Part shown: positions 33,601 through 46,500 of the stretch, piece by piece
Layout of the letters: each line of letters starts with the position of its first letter
Position numbering within the stretch: the stretch's first letter is position 1
DNA from: Streptomyces sp. PCS3-D2
GTDB taxonomy: Bacteria > Actinomycetota > Actinomycetes > Streptomycetales > Streptomycetaceae
Direction: 5' to 3'
Length of the DNA stretch: 64,000 nucleotides
Assembly (NCBI RefSeq): GCF_000612545.2
Contig: NZ_CP097800.1
Coordinates: 1,798,001 to 1,862,000, forward strand
Program-made: the position numbers and the translations under genes
The notes under the pieces: generated by a model
What the model saw: only the letters and a program-made list of their open reading frames with translations
What the model was told of the DNA's origin: nothing
Database searches by the model: none

Positions 33601-34566
33601 GATGCCCGACTTCCTTACGCGGGACAGCAGTTCGCGGAACGTCGGGTCCCCCGACAGGTCCGTGCGCATGACCAGGGTGTTGACGAACAGCCCCACCATG
33701 TCGTCGAGGGCTTCGTCGGTGCGCCCCGCGACCGCGGCACCGATGGGGATGTCCGTCCCCGCACCGAACCGCGACAGCAGCACCGCCAGGGCGGCCTGGA
33801 GGACCATGAAGGTCGTGGCGCCTTCGGCCCGGGCCAGCTCCGCGAGCCGGCCGTGAACCTCCGCCGGGATGTTCAGCGACACGGTGTGGCCCTGATAGCT
33901 GGCGACCGTGGGGCGCGCGTGGTCGAAGGGCAGCGCCAGTTCCTCGGGGATCCCGGCCAGCGCTTCGCGCCAGTAGGTCATCTGCTGGGAGACGACGCTG
34001 TCCGGGTCCTGGTCGTCGCCGAGCAGTTCGCGCTGCCACATCGCATAGTCCGCGTACTGCACCGGCAGCGGCTCCCACTCGGGCGCCCGCCCCTCCTGGC
34101 GCGCGGCGTACGCGGCGGAGACGTCACGGGCCAGCGGCCCCATCGACCAGCCGTCGGCGGCGATGTGATGGACCACCACGAGGAGCACGTGGGCGTCGGG
34201 CGCCACCGTGAACAGCCAGGCCCGGATGGGTACTTCGGAGGACAGGTCGAAGGCGTGGCTCGCCGTCTCGGCCACCGCGGCGTGCACGTTGACCGCGCCC
34301 GGCGTCGTGGACAGGTCCACGACGTCGAGCTTCCAGGTGAGGTCCGCGAGTTCCAGCACCCGCTGGTGCGGCTCACCGCCGGCGACGGTGAACACGGTGC
34401 GCAAGACCTCGTGCCGGTCCATCACGTCGCGCAGGGCGGCGTTCAGTGCCCCGCTGTCCACCTGGCCGGACAGCCGCATGGCCATGGGGATGTTGTAGGT
34501 CGGACTGGGGCCCTCGAGCTGCTCGACGAACCACAGACGGCGCTGGGCGAATGACAATGGAAACAT
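21622..34566 (-). CDS. NRPS gene C: four modules
   Basis: A 4314-residue synthetase: C-A-T (1-1056), E/C-A-T (1057-2140), C-A-T (2141-3203), E/C-A-T (3204-4314). Carrier serines are 1018, 2097, 3165 and 4259. Predicted substrates are Ser, unassigned (DALSVGTVIK), Ser and Asn. Both Ser residues should be D because E/C domains follow them. The start is ATG 34566, overlapping the gene B stop (TGATG) with aggggga 6 nt upstream. An in-frame ATG 85 codons earlier (34821) is rejected because it only adds out-of-frame gene B sequence. The protein ends in the shared tail RPALRPMR. Modules 1 and 3 share a 2438-bp, nearly identical segment. The stop again forms TGATG, but only a 9-codon frame follows it. 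Confidence 0.95.
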   Translation of the reverse strand: MFPLSFAQRRLWFVEQLEGPSPTYNIPMAMRLSGQVDSGALNAALRDVMDRHEVLRTVFTVAGGEPHQRVLELADLTWKLDVVDLSTTPGAVNVHAAVAETASHAFDLSSEVPIRAWLFTVAPDAHVLLVVVHHIAADGWSMGPLARDVSAAYAARQEGRAPEWEPLPVQYADYAMWQRELLGDDQDPDSVVSQQMTYWREALAGIPEELALPFDHARPTVASYQGHTVSLNIPAEVHGRLAELARAEGATTFMVLQAALAVLLSRFGAGTDIPIGAAVAGRTDEALDDMVGLFVNTLVMRTDLSGDPTFRELLSRVRKSGISAFAHQDVPFERLVEELAPTRSLVRHPLFQVMLTLQNNAEAALDLSGAEPTSRVSAGTSAAKFDLEFSVGESFGPGGVPAGLRGAVVAAADLFDVASVERLVEGLVRVLGAVAAEPELRLGAVDVLSAAERYELVSGWNDTAVELPVGTLGGLFEAQVVRSPGAVAVVFEGVEVSYAELDERANRLARVLIGRGVGAESVVGVCLERGVDLVVSLLAVVKAGGAYVPVDPDLPSERVGFMLAGSGAACVVTSAELAGVLPEGTAVVVLDDEVTVAELAGVSGGVFSDAERDEVLPGHPAYVLFTSGSTGRPKGVVVSHAGIVNRLGWMQSRYGLVSGERVLQKTPFGFDVSVWEFFWPLLEGASLVVARPGGHRDPGYVASLVCGEGVSTLHFVPSMLEAFLRDPAAAGCTGLRRVICSGEALSPVVVARFFEVFGSGVELHNLYGPTEASVDVTAWECPSGEDVAVVPIGAPIANTRVYVLDGCLSPVPVGVGGELYLAGVQLARGYAGRAGLTAERFVASPFGSGERLYRTGDLARWDAQGRVEYLGRADEQVKIRGFRIEPGEVQAVVVGHPLVAQAAVVAREDVSGDKRLVAYVVPTSDVDADELTVGLRVFLSGRLPEFMVPSAIVVLEALPLSVNGKLDRKALPAPEYSTGSGRGPSTVREEILCAAFAEVLGLESVGVDDDFFALGGHSLLAIRLVEILRGHGVSVSVRALFQTPTVAGLAAVTGTGEMVVPENAIPAGALEITPEMLPLVDLTADEVERIVATVDGGAANVADIYPLAPLQEGLLFHHLLADGGEDAYVMPTVMEFDSRERLDAFTDALQQVVNRHDILRTGIVWEGLREPVQVVWRHAVLPVEEVLLDPNGADPIDQLLAAGGLSMDLGAAPLVGLHVAGIADGRWLLLVRVHHMVQDHTGLEMLLGEVRATLAGRGAELSEPLPFRNFVAQARAGVERSEHERFFAELLGDVDEPTAPYGVVDVRDVGAEVARAGSRFDDELAERLRAVARRLGASPATVMHVAWARVLSAVSGRDDVVFGTVLFGRMNAGPGADRVPGPFINTLPVRVRVDELGALAAVSAMRGQLAGLVEHEHAPLAVAQQASGVPGDTPLFTSLFNYRHNTAPSADQIAQADEDMQGIQTLLQRERTNYPLSVAVNDGGNGMGLAIDAVAPIDPEAVATLMTAATRNLVAALEQALDGGPDLPLTTVTVLDEAERQRVLTAWNDTAAEVPRASIPQLFETWAARTPDAVAVVFEGTELSYGDLNARANRLAHHLVGRGVGPESVVGLCLPRGLDMVVAILASWKAGAAYVPLDPEYPVERLAFMLADSGARAVVLRQDVAGDLADGLDADRVVRLDDPRVAAELAALPDTAPEATVAEAALAYVIYTSGSTGRPKGVAATHDGLVNLVSVFGPLMEVGPGVGVLQFASFSFDASVLDVAVTLGSGGSLVVAGAAERAEPKLLRALVESAGVRSASVVPSLLGVLEPGDLAGVGSLVVGAEAIEPGLAAAWARGRNLVNTYGPTEATVIVATGSVDPGREGTVPFGSPTANTRLYVLDGSLQPVAAGVVGELYVAGAQLTRGYHGRPELTAERFVACPFAGAGARMYRTGDLARWETDGQLTFAGRADEQVKLRGFRIELGEVQSVAAGHPEVAQAAVVAREDTPGDKRLVAYVVPAAGADAGLPASVRALVAERLPEYMVPAAVVVLDELPLTVNGKLDRKALPAPDYGDAVSPGRAPSTLHEEILSGVFAQVLGVDTVGVDDDFFTLGGHSLLAVRLVSRVRAVLGVEVPLRALFEAPTVARLAARIAGADRARLALAARERPERVPLSFAQRRLWFIGQLEGPSATYNIPMVLRLAGQVDAEALGAALRDVIGRHEALRTVFAVADGEPYQQVLDLADLPWKLDVVDLSTTVADVDTAVSEAARYAFDLSAEVPIRAWLFSADADEHVLVVTVHHIAGDAWSMGPLARDVSAAYAARQEGRAPEWEPLPVQYADYAMWQRELLGDDQDPDSVVSQQMTYWREALAGIPEELALPFDHARPAVASHRGHGISLEIPAEVHARLVELAHAEGVTVFMVLQAALAVTLSRFGAGTDIPIGSANAGRMDEGLDDLVGFFINTLMLRADLSGDPTFRELLARVREAGLSGFAHQDVPFERLVEELAPTRSLARHPLFQVMLTLQNNADAALDLPGVQAGGASAGVPVAKFDLEFSVGESFGPGGVPAGLRGAVVAAADLFDVASVERLVEGLVRVLGAVAAEPELRLGAVDVLSAAERYELVSGWNDTAVELPVGTLGGLFEAQVVRSPGAVAVVFEGVEVSYAELDERANRLARVLIGRGVGAESVVGVCLERGVDLVVSLLAVVKAGGAYVPVDPDLPSERVGFMLADSGAACVVTSAELAGVLPEGTAVVVLDDEVTVAELAGVSGGVFSDAERDEVLPGHPAYVLFTSGSTGRPKGVVVSHAGIVNRLGWMQSRYGLVSGERVLQKTPFGFDVSVWEFFWPLLEGASLVVARPGGHRDPGYVASLVCGEGVSTLHFVPSMLEAFLRDPAAAGCTGLRRVICSGEALSPVVVARFFEVFGSGVELHNLYGPTEASVDVTAWECPSGEDVAVVPIGAPIANTRVYVLDGCLSPVPVGVGGELYLAGVQLARGYAGRAGLTAERFVASPFGSGERLYRTGDLARWDAQGRVEYLGRADEQVKIRGFRIEPGEVQAVVVGHPLVAQAAVVAREDVSGDKRLVAYVVPTSDVDADELTVGLRVFLSGRLPEFMVPSAIVVLEALPLSVNGKLDRKALPAPEYSTGSGRGPSTVREEILCAAFAEVLGLESVGVDDDFFALGGHSLLAIRLVEILRGHGVSVSVRALFQTPTVAGLAAVTGTGEMVVPENAIPAGALEITPEMLPLVDLTADEVERIVATVDGGAANVADIYPLAPLQEGLLFHHLLADGGEDAYVMPTVMEFDSRERLDAFTDALQQVVNRHDILRTGIVWEGLREPVQVVWRHAVLPVEEVLLDPNGADPVGELVALGGSHMDLVRAPLIGLHVAAEPGTDRWLVLFRAHHMVQDHTAVVVLLEEVQAFLAGRGAELPDPLPFRNFVAQARAGLGSGEHESFFAELLGDVAEPTAPFGLVDARGDGAGVVRAGLAFPDELNDRLREVARRLGVSAATVMHVAWARVLSAVSGRDDVVFGTVLFGRMNAGAGSDRVAGPFMNMLPVRARLDSTGALAAVTAMRGQLAALLEHEHAPLAVAQRASGVPGDTPLFTSMFNYRHNGAQGSGRASAGAVEEAGARSLEGIRTVKVVDRTNYPLSVAIDDDGNRLGLAVDAVAPIDPRMVAGLVRTVTGNLVDALERALDGGPDLPLSGLRVLGEAERHQVLTEWNDTEAEMPDASVPELFEAQVARTPDAVAVVCDSVEVTYAELDARANRLAHHLVGQGVGPESLVALCMRRGVEMTVAILAVWKAGAGYLPIDPEYPADRIAFMLSDGGVALLLSEEEVLDELPVGRVRAMALDEPMVAAMVGACPDTEPGVGVAPQGLAYVIYTSGSTGRPKGVAVTHGGLTNYVVWAREAYGMQDGGGAPLHSSLAFDLTVTSVLVPLVSGSAVVVSPEGGAEGLAALVAAGGGFGLAKVVPAHLPLLSELLTVEQVSTTARKMIVGGEALTGAVVRSWLERAPRSVVVNEYGPTETVVGCTVFEVAAGQEIGESVPIGKPNANTRVYVLDGTLQPVVPGVIGELYIAGAQLARGYVRRPGLTGERFVACPFEQGGRMYRTGDQVRWTVDGQLEYLGRSDEQVKVRGFRIEPGEVQAAFTVHPSVGQAAVVAREDTPGDIRLVAYVVPAEGDSPSDLELAGILRKFVAQRLPEHMVPAAVVTLERLPLTQNGKLDRKALPAPEYAGATGAGRAPSTPQEETLCELFAQVLGVDAAGMDDDFFELGGHSLLAVRLVSLIRARLGVEVPLKVLLNAPTVAGLAAELGKQQAARPALRPMRPREDS
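21625..24957 (-). other. C module 4: E/C-A(Asn)-T
   Basis: E/C motifs [15 protein letters not shown] and HHMVQDHT. Code DLTKIGEVGK, asparagine. Carrier Ser4259 in the LGVEV subclass, followed by the C-terminal tail RPALRPMR. Confidence 0.8.
24542..26979. repeat. 2438-bp near-identical repeat, copy 1 (C module 3 Ser cassette)
   Basis: Matches 30983-33420 at constant offset 6441. One mismatch found by eye: t at 26432 versus c at 32873 (Asp versus Gly). It covers the end of the preceding C domain, the whole Ser A domain and carrier, and the start of the next E/C domain. Confidence 0.92.
24958..28146 (-). other. C module 3: C(LCL)-A(Ser)-T
   Basis: Condensation motif HHIAGDAWS, with Ala in place of the last Gly of HHxxxDG. 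Code DVWHISLVDK, serine. The A domain is a near-identical copy of module 1. Carrier Ser3165. D-Ser expected. Confidence 0.85.
27466..27706. repeat. About 241-bp C-domain repeat, copy 1
   Basis: Matches about 33910-34150 at offset 6444, in the C domains of C modules 3 and 1. The 3-nt change in offset relative to the Ser cassette shows it is a separate tract. Confidence 0.8.
28147..31398 (-). other. C module 2: E/C-A(unassigned)-T
   Basis: E/C motifs [15 protein letters not shown] and HHMVQDHT. Code DALSVGTVIK is not one I can assign. The code-bearing core is an exact 426-bp copy of that in the last module of gene A, so both load the same residue. Carrier Ser2097, LGVEV subclass. Confidence 0.75.
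28958..29383. repeat. 426-bp exact repeat of an A-domain core, copy in gene C
   Basis: Identical to 58041-58466 (offset 29083) by eye. It runs from just after core A5 back to just after A3, so it contains all variable specificity residues of C module 2. Confidence 0.93.
30983..33420. repeat. 2438-bp near-identical repeat, copy 2 (C module 1 Ser cassette)
   Basis: Partner of 24542-26979, in direct orientation within the same gene. Confidence 0.92.
31399..34566 (-). other. C module 1: C(LCL)-A(Ser)-T
   Basis: Condensation motif HHIAADGWS. Code DVWHISLVDK is serine-type. Carrier Ser1018 belongs to the GVSVSVR subclass. D-Ser is expected from the next E/C domain. Confidence 0.85.
33910..34150. 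repeat. About 241-bp C-domain repeat, copy 2
   Basis: Partner of 27466-27706. Confidence 0.8.
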
Positions 34567-34581
34567 CAGGAATCCCCCTGG
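34564..34581 (-). promoter_or_regulatory. Coupled stop/start and ribosome binding site, genes B/C
   Basis: The stop TGA of gene B and ATG of gene C share the A (TGATG). aggggga sits 6 nt upstream, inside the last codons of gene B. This arrangement favours translation re-initiation and stoichiometric subunits. Confidence 0.85.
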
Positions 34582-37500
34582 GTGCGCGTACGCATGGGCC
34601 GCAACGCCGGCCGCTTTGCTGACTTCTTCTTTCCGAGCTGCTGTGCGAGACCCGCGACCGTCGGCGCTTCGAACAGCGTCCCGATCCCGACCTCCACGCC
34701 CAGCGCCACCCGGATCCGGCTCACCAGCCGTACGGCCAGGAGCGAGTGCCCGCCGAGGGCGAAGAAGTCGTCGTCCACACCGACCTTCTCCAGCCCCAGC
34801 ACCTGGGCGAACGCTCCACACAGGGCCTCTTCCTCGGGGGTCGACGGACCCCGGCCGGATCCCGCCGTAACGGCGTATTCCGGTGTCGGCAGCGCCTTGC
34901 GGTCCAGCTTTCCGTTCACGGTCAACGGCAGGTAGTCCATGACCACGACGGCTGCCGGGACCATGTACCCGGGCAGGCGTTCGATCGCGAAGTGCCGGAC
35001 CGTTCCGGCAAGACCGTCACCCGCGGTCGGCTCCGCGGCGTCCGCTGCGTCCACGGGGACGACGTAGGCGACGAGCCGCTTGTCACCGGGTGTGTCCTCA
35101 CGGACGACGACCGCGGTCTGGGCGAGCTGCGGGCACGCGGCCAGGACGGCCTCGATCTCGCCGGTCTCGATCCGGAAGCCCCGGACCTTGACCTGGTCGT
35201 CAGCGCGGCCGACGAACTCCAGGTTCCCCTCCGCGTCCCACCGGACCACGTCGCCGGTGCGGTACATCCGCTCGCCCGCGTCGGCGTACGGGGAGGCCAC
35301 GAACCGGTCCGAGGTCAGCCCGGGGCGGTTCAGATAGCCCCGCGCCAGGCCGGCGCCGACCACGTACAGCTCACCCGGCACCCCGACGGGTACGGGCTTG
35401 AGCTTCCCGTCCAGGACGTACAGCCGCAGATCGGGAATCTGGCGGCCGATGGCGCTCGGGGCTCCCTCGATGGCCGCGGCCTCGTCCAGTGCCGCGTAGG
35501 TGACGTGCACGGTGGTCTCGGTGATCCCGTACATGTTCACCAGCACCGGCGCGTCCTGCGGGTGGCGGGCATACCACTCCCGCAGCCGGGACGGGTCCAG
35601 GGCCTCGCCACCGAACACCACCGTGCGCAGGGTCAGTTCCTGTCCCAGCTCCGGCTCCTGCGCCTCCGCCTGCATCAGCTGGTAGAAGGCGGACGGCGTC
35701 TGGTTGAGCACCGTCACCCGGTCGCGGACGAGCAGCCGCAGGAAGTCCTGCGGGGAACGCGACACCTCGAACGGGACGACGACCAGGCGGCCGCCGTACA
35801 GCAGGGCGCCCCACAGTTCCCAGACCGAGAAGTCGAAGGCGAAGGAGTGGAACCAAGTCCACACGTCGTCGGCTCCGAACTCGAACCAGTTCCGTGTCGC
35901 ACCGAAGAGGCGCGCCACGTTGGCGTGGGTGACGACCACGCCCTTGGGCTGTCCGGTCGACCCCGAGGTGTAGATCACGTACGCGGGGTGGGAGGCCAGC
36001 AGGCTGCCCGCCCGGTCCGCGTCCGTCAGCCCTGCGGCGTCCAGGCCGTCCAGCTCACCGGCCACGGCCGGGTCGTCCAGGGCGACCACCGCGAGGACGC
36101 GCGCGTCCTCGGGGCCGAGCAGCCGGTCGCGGGTCTCGCGGTCCGTGACCACGGTCACGGGGGTCGCGTCGCCCAGGACGAAGGCGATGCGCTCGGCCGG
36201 GTAGCTCGGGTCGATCGGCAGGTAGGCGCCGCCCGCCTTCACCACGGCGAGGAGGGAGACCACCAGGTCCACCGACCGGTCGAGGCATACGGCGACCAGG
36301 GACTCCGGTGCGACGCCGCGGGACACGAGCAGTCGCGCCAGCTGGTTCGAACGGGCGTCCAGCTCGGCGTACGTCAGCCGCGTGTCGCCGAACTGGATGG
36401 CCACAGCGTCCGGCGTCCGCTTCGCCTGCGCGTCGAACAGCGCGGGCAGCGAGTCCACGGGCACCTGCTCGGTGCCGTCGTTCCAGTCCACCAGCATCTG
36501 GTGGTGCTCGGCCTCGCCGAGTACGTCGACCGAGCTCAGCGGCTGGTCGGGGGCGCCGTCCAGGGCTTCCTCGATCGCCGTGACCAGGTTGTCCGTGGCC
36601 GTGGCGAGCAGGGCCGCGACGGCCTTGGCGTCCACCGAGGCGACGGCGTCGATGGCCAGGTCGATCTCCGTGCCGTCGTCGTCCACGGACACCGACAGCG
36701 GGTAGTTGGTCCGCTCGCGGGAGAAGACCGTACGGATCCCTTCGAGAGCGGAACCGGCTCCCTCGCCCTGCTCGGGACCGGAGTTGTGCCGGTAGTTGAA
36801 GAGCGAGGAGAAGAGAGGGGTGTCCCCCTGTACCCCGCTGGCCTGCTGGGCCAGGGCGAGCGGAGCGTGCTCGTGCTCCAGCAGACCGGCCAGCTGGTCG
36901 CGCATCGCGGACACGGCCGCCAGCGCGCCCAGTTCGTCCATCCGCACCCGGACGGGCAGCGTGTTGATGAAGGGACCCGCCACCCGGTCGGAGCCGGCGC
37001 CGGCGTTCATCCGGCCGAACAGGACGGTGCCGAACACCACGTCCTCGCGGCCGCTGACCGCGGACAGCACCCGCGCCCACGCCACGTGCATCACCGTCGC
37101 CGGGCTCGAACCGAGCCGTCGTGCGACGTCCCGCAGCCGCCCGGAGACGCCCTCCTCCAGCTGACCCAGCGCTCGCGCCACGTCCGAACCGACACCGCGC
37201 ACGTCCACCAGCCCGTACGGGGCAGTGGGCTCGTCGACATCACCCAGCAGCTCGGCGAAGAACCGCTCGTGCTCCCCGCTGTCCACACCGGCCCGGGCCT
37301 GCGCCACGAAGTCACGGAACGGCAACGGCTCGGGCAGCTCCGCACCACGCCCGGAGAGGAACGCCTGGACGTCGCCGAGGATCACCTCCATCGCGGTGTG
37401 GTCCTGGACCATGTGGTGCATGCGCAGCAGCACCAGCCAGCGGCCGTCGGCCGCTGCCGCCAGGTGCATGTGGATCAGCGGCGCCCGCCTCAGGTCCATG

Positions 37501-40500
37501 GACAGGCCGACCCGGGCCACCAGGTCACCCGCGGGATCCGTGGCGAGGGGGTCCAGCTGGACCTCCTCGACCGGGAGGACGGCGCGTCGCCACACCACCT
37601 GCACCGGCTCGCGCAGGCCCTCCCACACGATCCCGGTCCGGTAGATGTCGTGCCGGTCCACGACCTGCTGCAGCGCCTCCGTGAAGGCGTCCAGCCGCTC
37701 GCGGGACGCGAACTCCACGACCCTCGGGGTGACGTAGGCGTCCTCGCCGCCGTCGGCGAGGAGGTGGTGGAAGAGCAGACCCTCCTGGAGCGGCGCGAGC
37801 GGGTAGATGTCCGCCACGTTCGCGGCCCCGCCGTCGACGGTGGCGACGATCCGCTCCACCTCGTCGGCGGTCAGGTCCACCAGCGGCAGCATCTCCGGCG
37901 TGATGGTCGTGGTGCCCTCGGGGATGGCGTTCGCCGGTACGTCGACCTGCTCGGTCCCGGCCACCGCGGCCAGGCCCGCCACGGTCGGCGTCTGGAACAG
38001 CGCCCGTACGGACACGGACACGCCGTGGCCGCGCAGCCACTCCACCAGCCGGACGGCGAGGAGGGAGTGGCCGCCCAGCGCGAAGAAGTCGTCATCGACA
38101 CCGACGCTCTCCACGCCCAGGACCTCAGCGAAGGCAGCGCACAGGATCTCCTCACGAACCGTGGAAGGGCCACGGCCCGAACCCGTCGAGTACTCGGGAG
38201 CCGGCAGTGCCTTGACGTCCAGCTTCCCGTTGACCGTCAGCGGCAGCACGTCCAGCACCACCACCGACGACGGAACCATGTACTCCGGCAGCTGGCCGGA
38301 CAGGAACAGCCGCAGCTCATCCACGTCCACGCCCGCATCGCCAGCGGGGACGACGTAAGCGACCAGTCGCTTGTCCCCCGCCACGTCCTCACGAACCACC
38401 ACCGCGGCCTGAGCCACCATCGGATGACCCACCACCACCGACCGGACCTCACCCGGCTCAATACGGAACCCGCGGATCTTGACCTGCTCGTCGGCGCGGC
38501 CCAGGTACTCCAGCTCACCCTCAGCGGTCCACCGGACACGGTCACCCGTCCGATACATCCGCTCACCCACACCGGTGTAAGGCGAAGCAACGAACCGCTC
38601 AGCCGTCAGACCCGCACGCCCCACATACCCACGCGCCAGACCCACACCAGCCACATACAGCTCACCCACCACACCCACAGGCACCGGACGCAACGAACCG
38701 TCCAGCACGAACACCCGCGCATTGACCACCGGCCCACCGATAACCGGCACACCACCCGCGACCAACGGACCCGACATCGTCGCGCACACCGTCGTCTCCG
38801 TCGGACCATACGCATTCACCAACCGACGACCCGGCGCCCACTTCTCCACCAACTCACCAGCCAGCACCTCACCCGCCGACACCAACGTCGACACCGACGG
38901 CAAATCACCCCCACCCAGCACACCCAACACAGCCGGCGGCAACGTCACATGCGTCACCCCAAGACGCGCCACCAACTCAACCAACCCACCACCAGGCAAC
39001 AACTCACCCGCAGGCGCCACCACCAACGCGGCACCCACCGACAACGCCACCAAAATCTCAGCCGTCGCCGCATCAAAACCAACCGACGCGAACTGCAGCA
39101 CACGACTCGCACCATCCACCGCGAACCGCTCCACCTGAGCCGCAACCAGCGACCCCACACCCGAGTGCGACACCACCACACCCTTGGGCACGCCCGTCGA
39201 ACCCGACGTATAAATCACATACGCCGCCTGACCCGACACCACACCCACACCCAGAGCCGACCCCGCCAGAGACTCGATCTCCCCGGCAACCGACCCCTCA
39301 TCCACCACCACAGACGCCACACCCGCAGGCACAACCCCCACACACGACGCCTGCGTCACCACACACACCGCACCCGAATCGGCCAGAACGAACCCGACCC
39401 GCTCCGCCGGATAACCCGGATCAACCGGCAGATACACACCACCCGCCTTCGACACCGCCAGCAACGCGACCACGAACCCGACACCACGCTCCAGGCACAC
39501 ACCCACCACGGACTCCGGCCCCACACCCAGGCCGACCAGATACCGCGCCAAACGATTCGCACGCGCATCCAACTCCGCATACGACACCTCAACACCGTCA
39601 CCCACCACCGCGACAGCATCCGGAGTCCGCGCCACCTGCGCCTCGAACAACCCCGAAACCGACACCTCACCCACAACAGCAGCGGTCTCGTTCCACTCCA
39701 CCAGAACCCGACGACGCTCCACCTCACCCAGAACATCAACCGAGCTCAGCCGACGTCCCGGTTCACCGGCGACGGCCTCCAGCACGCGCGTCAGGCGCTC
39801 GGCGAACCGTGCGACAGTGCCCGCGTCGAAGAGGTCCGCGGCCGCGATCAACGCACCGCGCAGACCGGCCGGCGCGCCCTCCGCGTCGTAGGTCTCCCCC
39901 ACGCTCACGTCGAGGTCGAACTTCGCCACCGCGGTCCCCGAGGTCTCCGTGATCCCGGCTCCCCCGGCGCGCAGACCGGACAGGTCCAGGACCGCCTCGG
40001 CGTTGTTCTGCACCGCGAGCGCCACCTGGAACAGCGGGTGGCGGGACAGCGAGCGGGCCGGGGCGAGTTCCTCGACCAGCCGCTCGAACGGCACGTCCTG
40101 GTGGGCGAAGGCCGACAGCCCCGTGTCCCGGACCCGGGACAGCAGCTCGCGGAACGTCGGGTCCCCCGAGAGGTCGGTGCGCAGCACCAGCGTGTTGACG
40201 AAGAAGCCGACGAGGTCGTCGAGCGCTTCATCGGTACGGCCGGCGTTCACCGCACCGATCGGGATGTCGCTGCCGGCGCCCAGCCGGGACAGCAGCACCG
40301 CCAGCGCGGCCTGCAGCACCATGGCCATGGTCACGCCCTCGGCGCGGGCGACGGCCCGCAGCCGCTCGTGGACCTCGGCCGGCACGTCCAGGGGCACGCG
40401 GTGTCCCTGGTATCCGGCGACCGCGGGACGCGGCCGGTCGAAGGGAAGCTCCAGCTCCTCGGGAGCGCCCGCGAGCGCCCGGCTCCAGTACTCCACCTGA

Positions 40501-43500
40501 CCGGAGATGACGCTGTCGGGGTCCTGGTCGTCACCGAGCAGGTCCCGCTGCCAGAGCGCGTAGTCCGCGTACTGCACCGGCAGCGGCTGCCACTCGGGCG
40601 CCTGGCCGGCGCAGCGCGCCGCGTAGGCCACGGACACGTCGCGGGCCAGCGGTCCGGTGGACCATCCGTCGCTCGCGATGTGGTGCATGGTCACCACGAG
40701 GACCTGGTCCTGCGGCCCGGCCTGGAACAGCCAGGCCCGGATCGGCACCTCGTTCGACAGGTCGAACGCGTAGCGCGTGGCCTCGCCGATCGCGTCGGCC
40801 AGGTCTGTCGGGGCCACCTCGGCCACCTTCAGGTCCCAGGCCAGGTCGGCCGGGTCGAGGACGCGCTGGTACGGCTCGCCGTCCGCCGTCTCGAACACGG
40901 TGCGCAGGACCTCGTGGCGGGCGATCACGTCCCGCAGCGCGGCGTTCAGCGCGGCGACGTCGACCGTGCCGGAGAGCCGGACGGTGACGGGGATGTTGTA
41001 GGTCGGGCTCGGGCCTTCCAGCTGGCCGATGAACCACAGGCGGCGCTGCGCGGACGACAGCGGCACGCGCTCGGGGCGCTCGGCCGCCGTCAGCGGCACC
41101 CTGGCCCGGTCGGCCTCGTGCAGCTGGGCGGCGAGCCCGGCAACCGTGGGCGCCTCGAACAGGACCCTGATCTCGACCTCGACGCCGAGCACCACCCGGA
41201 TGCGGCTGACCAGTCGCACCGCGAGCAGGGAGTGGCCGCCCAGCTCGAAGAAGTCGTCGTCGACCCCCACCGTGGGCAGGCCGAGGACCTCAGCGAACGC
41301 GGCGCAAAGGATTTCCTCCTGAGCGGTCGACGGACCCCGGCCGGTACCCGCCGCGGCGGCGTAGTCGGGCGCGGGCAGGGCCTTGCGGTCCAGCTTGCCG
41401 TTGCTCGTGAGCGGCAGCGCGTCCAGCGTGACGAACGCCGAGGGCACCATGTGTTCGGGCAGTCGCTGAGCAGCGAACTGCTTGACGACGGAGGAGAGTT
41501 GCGCCGGGTCGTCGTCCTCGTCCACGGGCACGAGGTAGGCGATGAGGCGGGTGTCGCCGGTCGCGTCCTCCCGGGCGACGACCGCCGCCCGGTCGACCTG
41601 CGGGTGCGCGGTCAGGACGGCCTGCACCTCGCCGGGCTCGATGCGGAAGCCGCGGATCTTGACCTGGTCGTCGGCCCGGCCCAGGTACACGACCTGGCCG
41701 TCCGCCGTCCACCTGGCGAGGTCGCCGGTGCGGTACATGCGCTCGCCGGTGCCCGAGAGCGGGGAGGCGACAAACCGCTCCGCAGTCAGGTCCGGTCGGC
41801 GGACGTAGCCGCGTGCGAGCTGGACGCCCGCGATGTACAGCTCACCGATGACGCCGGGGGCCACCGGCCGCAGCGAGGCGTCGAGCACGTACAGGCGGGT
41901 GTTGGCCACGGGCCTGCCGATGGGGACCACGCCCTCGACCACCTGCTCCGCCGTCAGGCGGGTGGTCGCGACGCCGATGGTCGCCTCGGTCGGGCCGTAA
42001 TGGTTGAACACCCGGCGCTCCCCTGCCGCCTCGATGAGCTCCTTCACCCATGCGGGCGAGGCGGATTCGCCGCCGAGCACCAGCGAGCCGCCGGGCAGAA
42101 CCTTCGCCAGGCCGTCGGCGCTTCCCAGCGCCGCGAGGTGGGACGGGACCACCTTGAGGTGGTCGATGCGGTGCTCCGCCAGGTAGTCGGCGACCGCCAC
42201 CGGGTCGGTGACCGCGTCCTCTTCCAGGACGTACAGCGTGCCGCCCGAGACCAGGCTGGCGAACACGACGGTGTTGCCGAGGTCGGTGGCCTGGGCCTGG
42301 AGCAGCGCGTAGCGCCCGCCGGGTTCACCGAACCCGATCCGCTCCGGGACATTGGCGACGTAGTTGGCCAGGGAGCCGTGCGTGATCGCGACGCCCTTCG
42401 GCCTGCCCGTGGAACCGGAGGTGTAGATGACGTAGGCCAGCTCGTCCGGCGCCGCGGTGACGTCCGGCGCGGTGTCCGGGGCCATCGACAGCTGCATCGT
42501 GACCAGCGTCTCGTCCACCGCAACCGAGCGCACCTTGCCGGTGGGCAGCTCATCGAGGATGTCTTCAGTGCTGAGCAGGAGGACGGCGCGGGTGTCGGTC
42601 AGCATGAACGCGATGCGTTCGGCGGGCTGTTCGGGGTCGATCGGGAGGTAGCCCGCCCCGGCCTTCCACACCGCCAGGATCGCGGCGATGGTCTCCACCC
42701 CACGCGGCAGGCACAGACCCACCACCGACTCCGCGCCCACGCCCTGGTCCACCAGGAAGTGCGCCAGCCGGTTCGCCCGGGCGTCCAGCTCCGCGTAGGT
42801 CACCTCGACTCCGTCGAAGACGACGGCGAGGGCGTCCGGGGTCCGGGCCACCTGCGCCGCGAACAGATCCGCCACCGAACCACCGGCCACCTCGGCCGCG
42901 GTGTCGTTCCACTCCACCAGCACACGGCGACGCTCGTCCTCGCCGAGGACGTCCACCGCGCTGAGCCGCACCTGCGGCTCGGCTGTCAGGGTGTCGAGTA
43001 CGCGTGCCCAGGCGGCGGCGATCCGGCCCGCCGCCTCGGCGTCGAAGAGGTCCGCAGCGACGGTGACCGTCCCCCGGAACCCGGCGAGTGCGCCGTCGGC
43101 GTCGAACTCCTCGGCAACGAGGACGTCCAGGTCGAACTTGGCCGAGGTGTGACCGGCCGACATCCGGACGGCACGCAGGTCACCGAGGTCCAGTACGGCC
43201 TCGATGGTGTTCTGCATGGTCAGGACGACCTGGAAGAGGGGGTGACGCGCCATGGAACGGGTCGGGGCCAGTTCCTCGACCAGACGGTCGAACGGCACGT
43301 CCTGGTGCGCCACACCCGACAGTCCGGCTTCCCGGACCCGGGCGAGCACCTCGGTGAACGTCGGGTCCCCGGACACGTCGGCCCGCAGGACCACCGTGTT
43401 GATGAAGAAGCCGACGAGGTCGTCCAGGGCTACGTCGGTACGTCCGGCGTGCGCCGAGCCGATCGGGATGTCGGTGCCAGCGCCCAGTCGGGACAGCAGG

Positions 43501-46500
43501 ACCGCCAGCGCGGCCTGGAGCACCATGAAGGTGGTGACGCCCTCGGCGCGTGCCAGCTCCACCAGCCGTGCGTGCACCTCGGCCGGGATCTCCAGGGACG
43601 CGGTGTGTCCGCGGTGGGAGGCCACGGTCGGGCGGGGACGGTCGAAGGGCAGGGTCAGCTCTTCGGGGGCTCCGGCGAGCGTGCGGCGCCAGTAGTCCAC
43701 CTGGCGCGAGACCAGGCTGTTCGGGTCCTGGTCGTCGCCCAGCAGATCGCGCTGCCACAGCGCGTAGTCCGCGTACTGCACCGGCAGCGGCTCCCACCCG
43801 GGAACCGAACCCGCGCTACGGGCCCCGTACGCCACCGACAGGTCCCGGGCCAGCGGCCCGGTCGACCAGCCGTCACCCGCGACGTGGTGCACCACCACGA
43901 CGAGCACGTGCTCGTCCGGACCCACCGCGAACAGCCACGCCTGCACCGGCAGATCAACCGCCAGATCGAAGGCGTAACCCGCCGCACCGGCGACCGCCGC
44001 GTCCACATCGGCCGCGGCCACCTCGGCGACCCGCAGCTCCCACTCCAGCTCCTCCATGCCGAGGATGTGCTGGTACGGCTCACCGTCGACGACCGCGAAG
44101 ACGGTGCGCAGCACCTCGTGCCGGCCGATGACGTCCCGCAGCGCCGAGTTCAGCGACGACGCGTCCACGGCGCCCGTCAGGCGCAGGGCCATCGGGATGT
44201 TGTAGGTGGAGCTGGGGCCTTCGAGCTGCCCGATGAACCACAGGCGGCGCTGCGCGAACGACAGAGGCACCCGCTCGGGACGCTCGCCCGCCGTCAGCGC
44301 CACCCGCGCCCGGTCGGCGCCGTCGAGACGCGCCGCCAGCCGCGCCACCGTCGGCGCCTCGAACAGCGCGCGCAGCGGAACCTCGACGCCCAGCACCGCG
44401 CGCACCCGGCTGATCAGCCGCGTCGCCAGCAGCGAGTGACCGCCCAGCGCGAAGAAGTCGTCATCGACGCCCACGCTCTCAAGGCCCAGGACCTGTGCGA
44501 ACACGCCGCACAGGATCTCCTCCCGCAGGGTGACGGCCCTGCGGCCGCCGGTCGCGGCGCTGCCCTCGTAGTCGGGGGCGGGCAGCGCCCTGCGGTCGAC
44601 CTTCCCGTTCGCGGTCAGCGGCAGCGCGTCCAGCACCACCACCGCGGACGGGACCATGTACTCCGGCAGCTGTCCGGTGAGGTACTCGCGTACGGACGCC
44701 GGGAGTTCGGTGCCGTCGTGAGCGTCCGTGGACACCACGTAGGCGACGAGCCGCTGGTTCCCGGGCGCGTCCTGACGGACGATCACCGCGGCCTGCGCGA
44801 CGTCGGGGTGCGCGGCCACCGCGGCCTGCACCTCACCGGGCTCGACCCGGAAGCCGCGGACCTTGACCTGGTCGTCGGCGCGGCCGGCGAACACCAGTCG
44901 TCCTTCGATGTCCCAGCTCGCCCGGTCCCCGGTGCGGTACATGCGCTCGCCCGGCTCGAAGGGGCAGGCGACGAACCGCTCCGCCGTGAGTCCGGCGCGG
45001 CCCGAGTATCCGCGGGCCAGACCGCCACCCGAGGTGTACAGCTCACCCACGACACCGACGGGCACGGGGTTCAGCCACTCGTCCACCACGTACACACGGG
45101 TGTCGGAGACCGGGGTGCCGATCGGCACGCCCGCCTTGCCCGCCACGTCGACGGCCCGCACCTCGTGCACGGCGGTGAAGGTGGTGTTCTCCGTCGGCCC
45201 GTAGCCGTTGAGCAGGCGGACGGAGGGCAGTCGGTCCAGCACGGCGCGGCAGTGCGCGTTGGAGAGGACGTCGCCACCGGCCAGCAGCTGGTGGATGCCG
45301 CGGAGCATGTCGGGGTCCTGGTCGACCACTTCGTGGAACAGGCCGGCCGTCAGCCACAGGGTGGTGACTCGGCGGGCGGTCAGGAACTCCCTGAGTTCGG
45401 CGACGGACAGCGCACCGGCAGGTGCGACGGCCAGGACCGCTCCGTTGAGCAGGGCGCCCCAGATCTCGAAGGTCGCCGCGTCGAAGGACGCCGAGGCCAG
45501 GTGCGCGACGACGTCACCGGCGCCGAGTTCGACGTACCCGGAGTCGCGCACCAGGCGGTCGATCGCCCGGTGCGGCACGACCGTGCCCTTGGGCAGGCCG
45601 GTGGAGCCGGAGGTGTAGATGACGTAGGCACCGCTGTCCGGGAGGACGGGGGCAGAGCGTTCGTCGTCCGTGAGCGCGGCGTCAGCCAGCCCGGCGAGCG
45701 TGGCGGCCGTCTCCGCGGCGTCCAGTACGAGGTACGGGACGGGCGCGGCTCCGGTGGCCGGGGCCTGGGGCGGGAGGACAGTCGCGCCGGTGGTCACCAG
45801 CAGCGCCGGTGCCGCGTCGGCCAGCATGAACGCGATGCGCTCCGCCGGGTACGAGGGGTCGACCGGAAGGTAGGCGGCGCCCGCCTTCGTGATCGCCAGG
45901 AGGGTGATGACGGCGTCGGCGCCCCGCGGCATGGCCACGGCGACGAGCGACTCCGCGCCGACCCCCCGGTCCAGGAGCAGCCGCGCCAGCCGGTTCGCCC
46001 GGGCGTCGAGCTGCGCGTACGTCAGCTCGGTGTCCGCGGAGGTCAGCGCCACCGCGTCGGGGGTGCGGGCCACCTGTGCCTCGAAGAGTTCGGGCACGGT
46101 CGACGCCGCGGTGCGGCGGCCGGTGTCGTTGAGGTCCACCAGGACGTGGTGGCGCTCGGTCCCGTCGAGCACGTCGACGGCGGAGAGGGGGATGCTCGGG
46201 CCGCCGTTCAGTTCGTCCTTCAGCGCGGCGACCAGGTTCTCGACGGTGGTGCGCAGCAGCGCGGCGACCGCCTGGGGGTCGATCGTCTCCACCGCGTCGA
46301 CGGCCAGGCCGATGCCGTCCCCGTCGTCGTCGACGGACACCGAGAGCGGGTAGTTGGTGACTTCCCGGCCGAACACCAGCCGGATGCCCTCGACTGCGGA
46401 GCCGTCCGGCGTGGTGTCCTCGGCCTGCTCCTGCGGACGGGCGGTGTTGTGCCGGTAGTTGAACAGTGCGGTGAACAGCGGGGCGTCGCCCGGGACCCCG

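Noticed and set aside
34567-34821. 85-residue N-terminal extension of NRPS gene C from ATG 34821
   Set aside because: It overlaps the carrier domain of gene B out of frame and has no domain content. ATG 34566 has a ribosome binding site and starts exactly like genes B and D.
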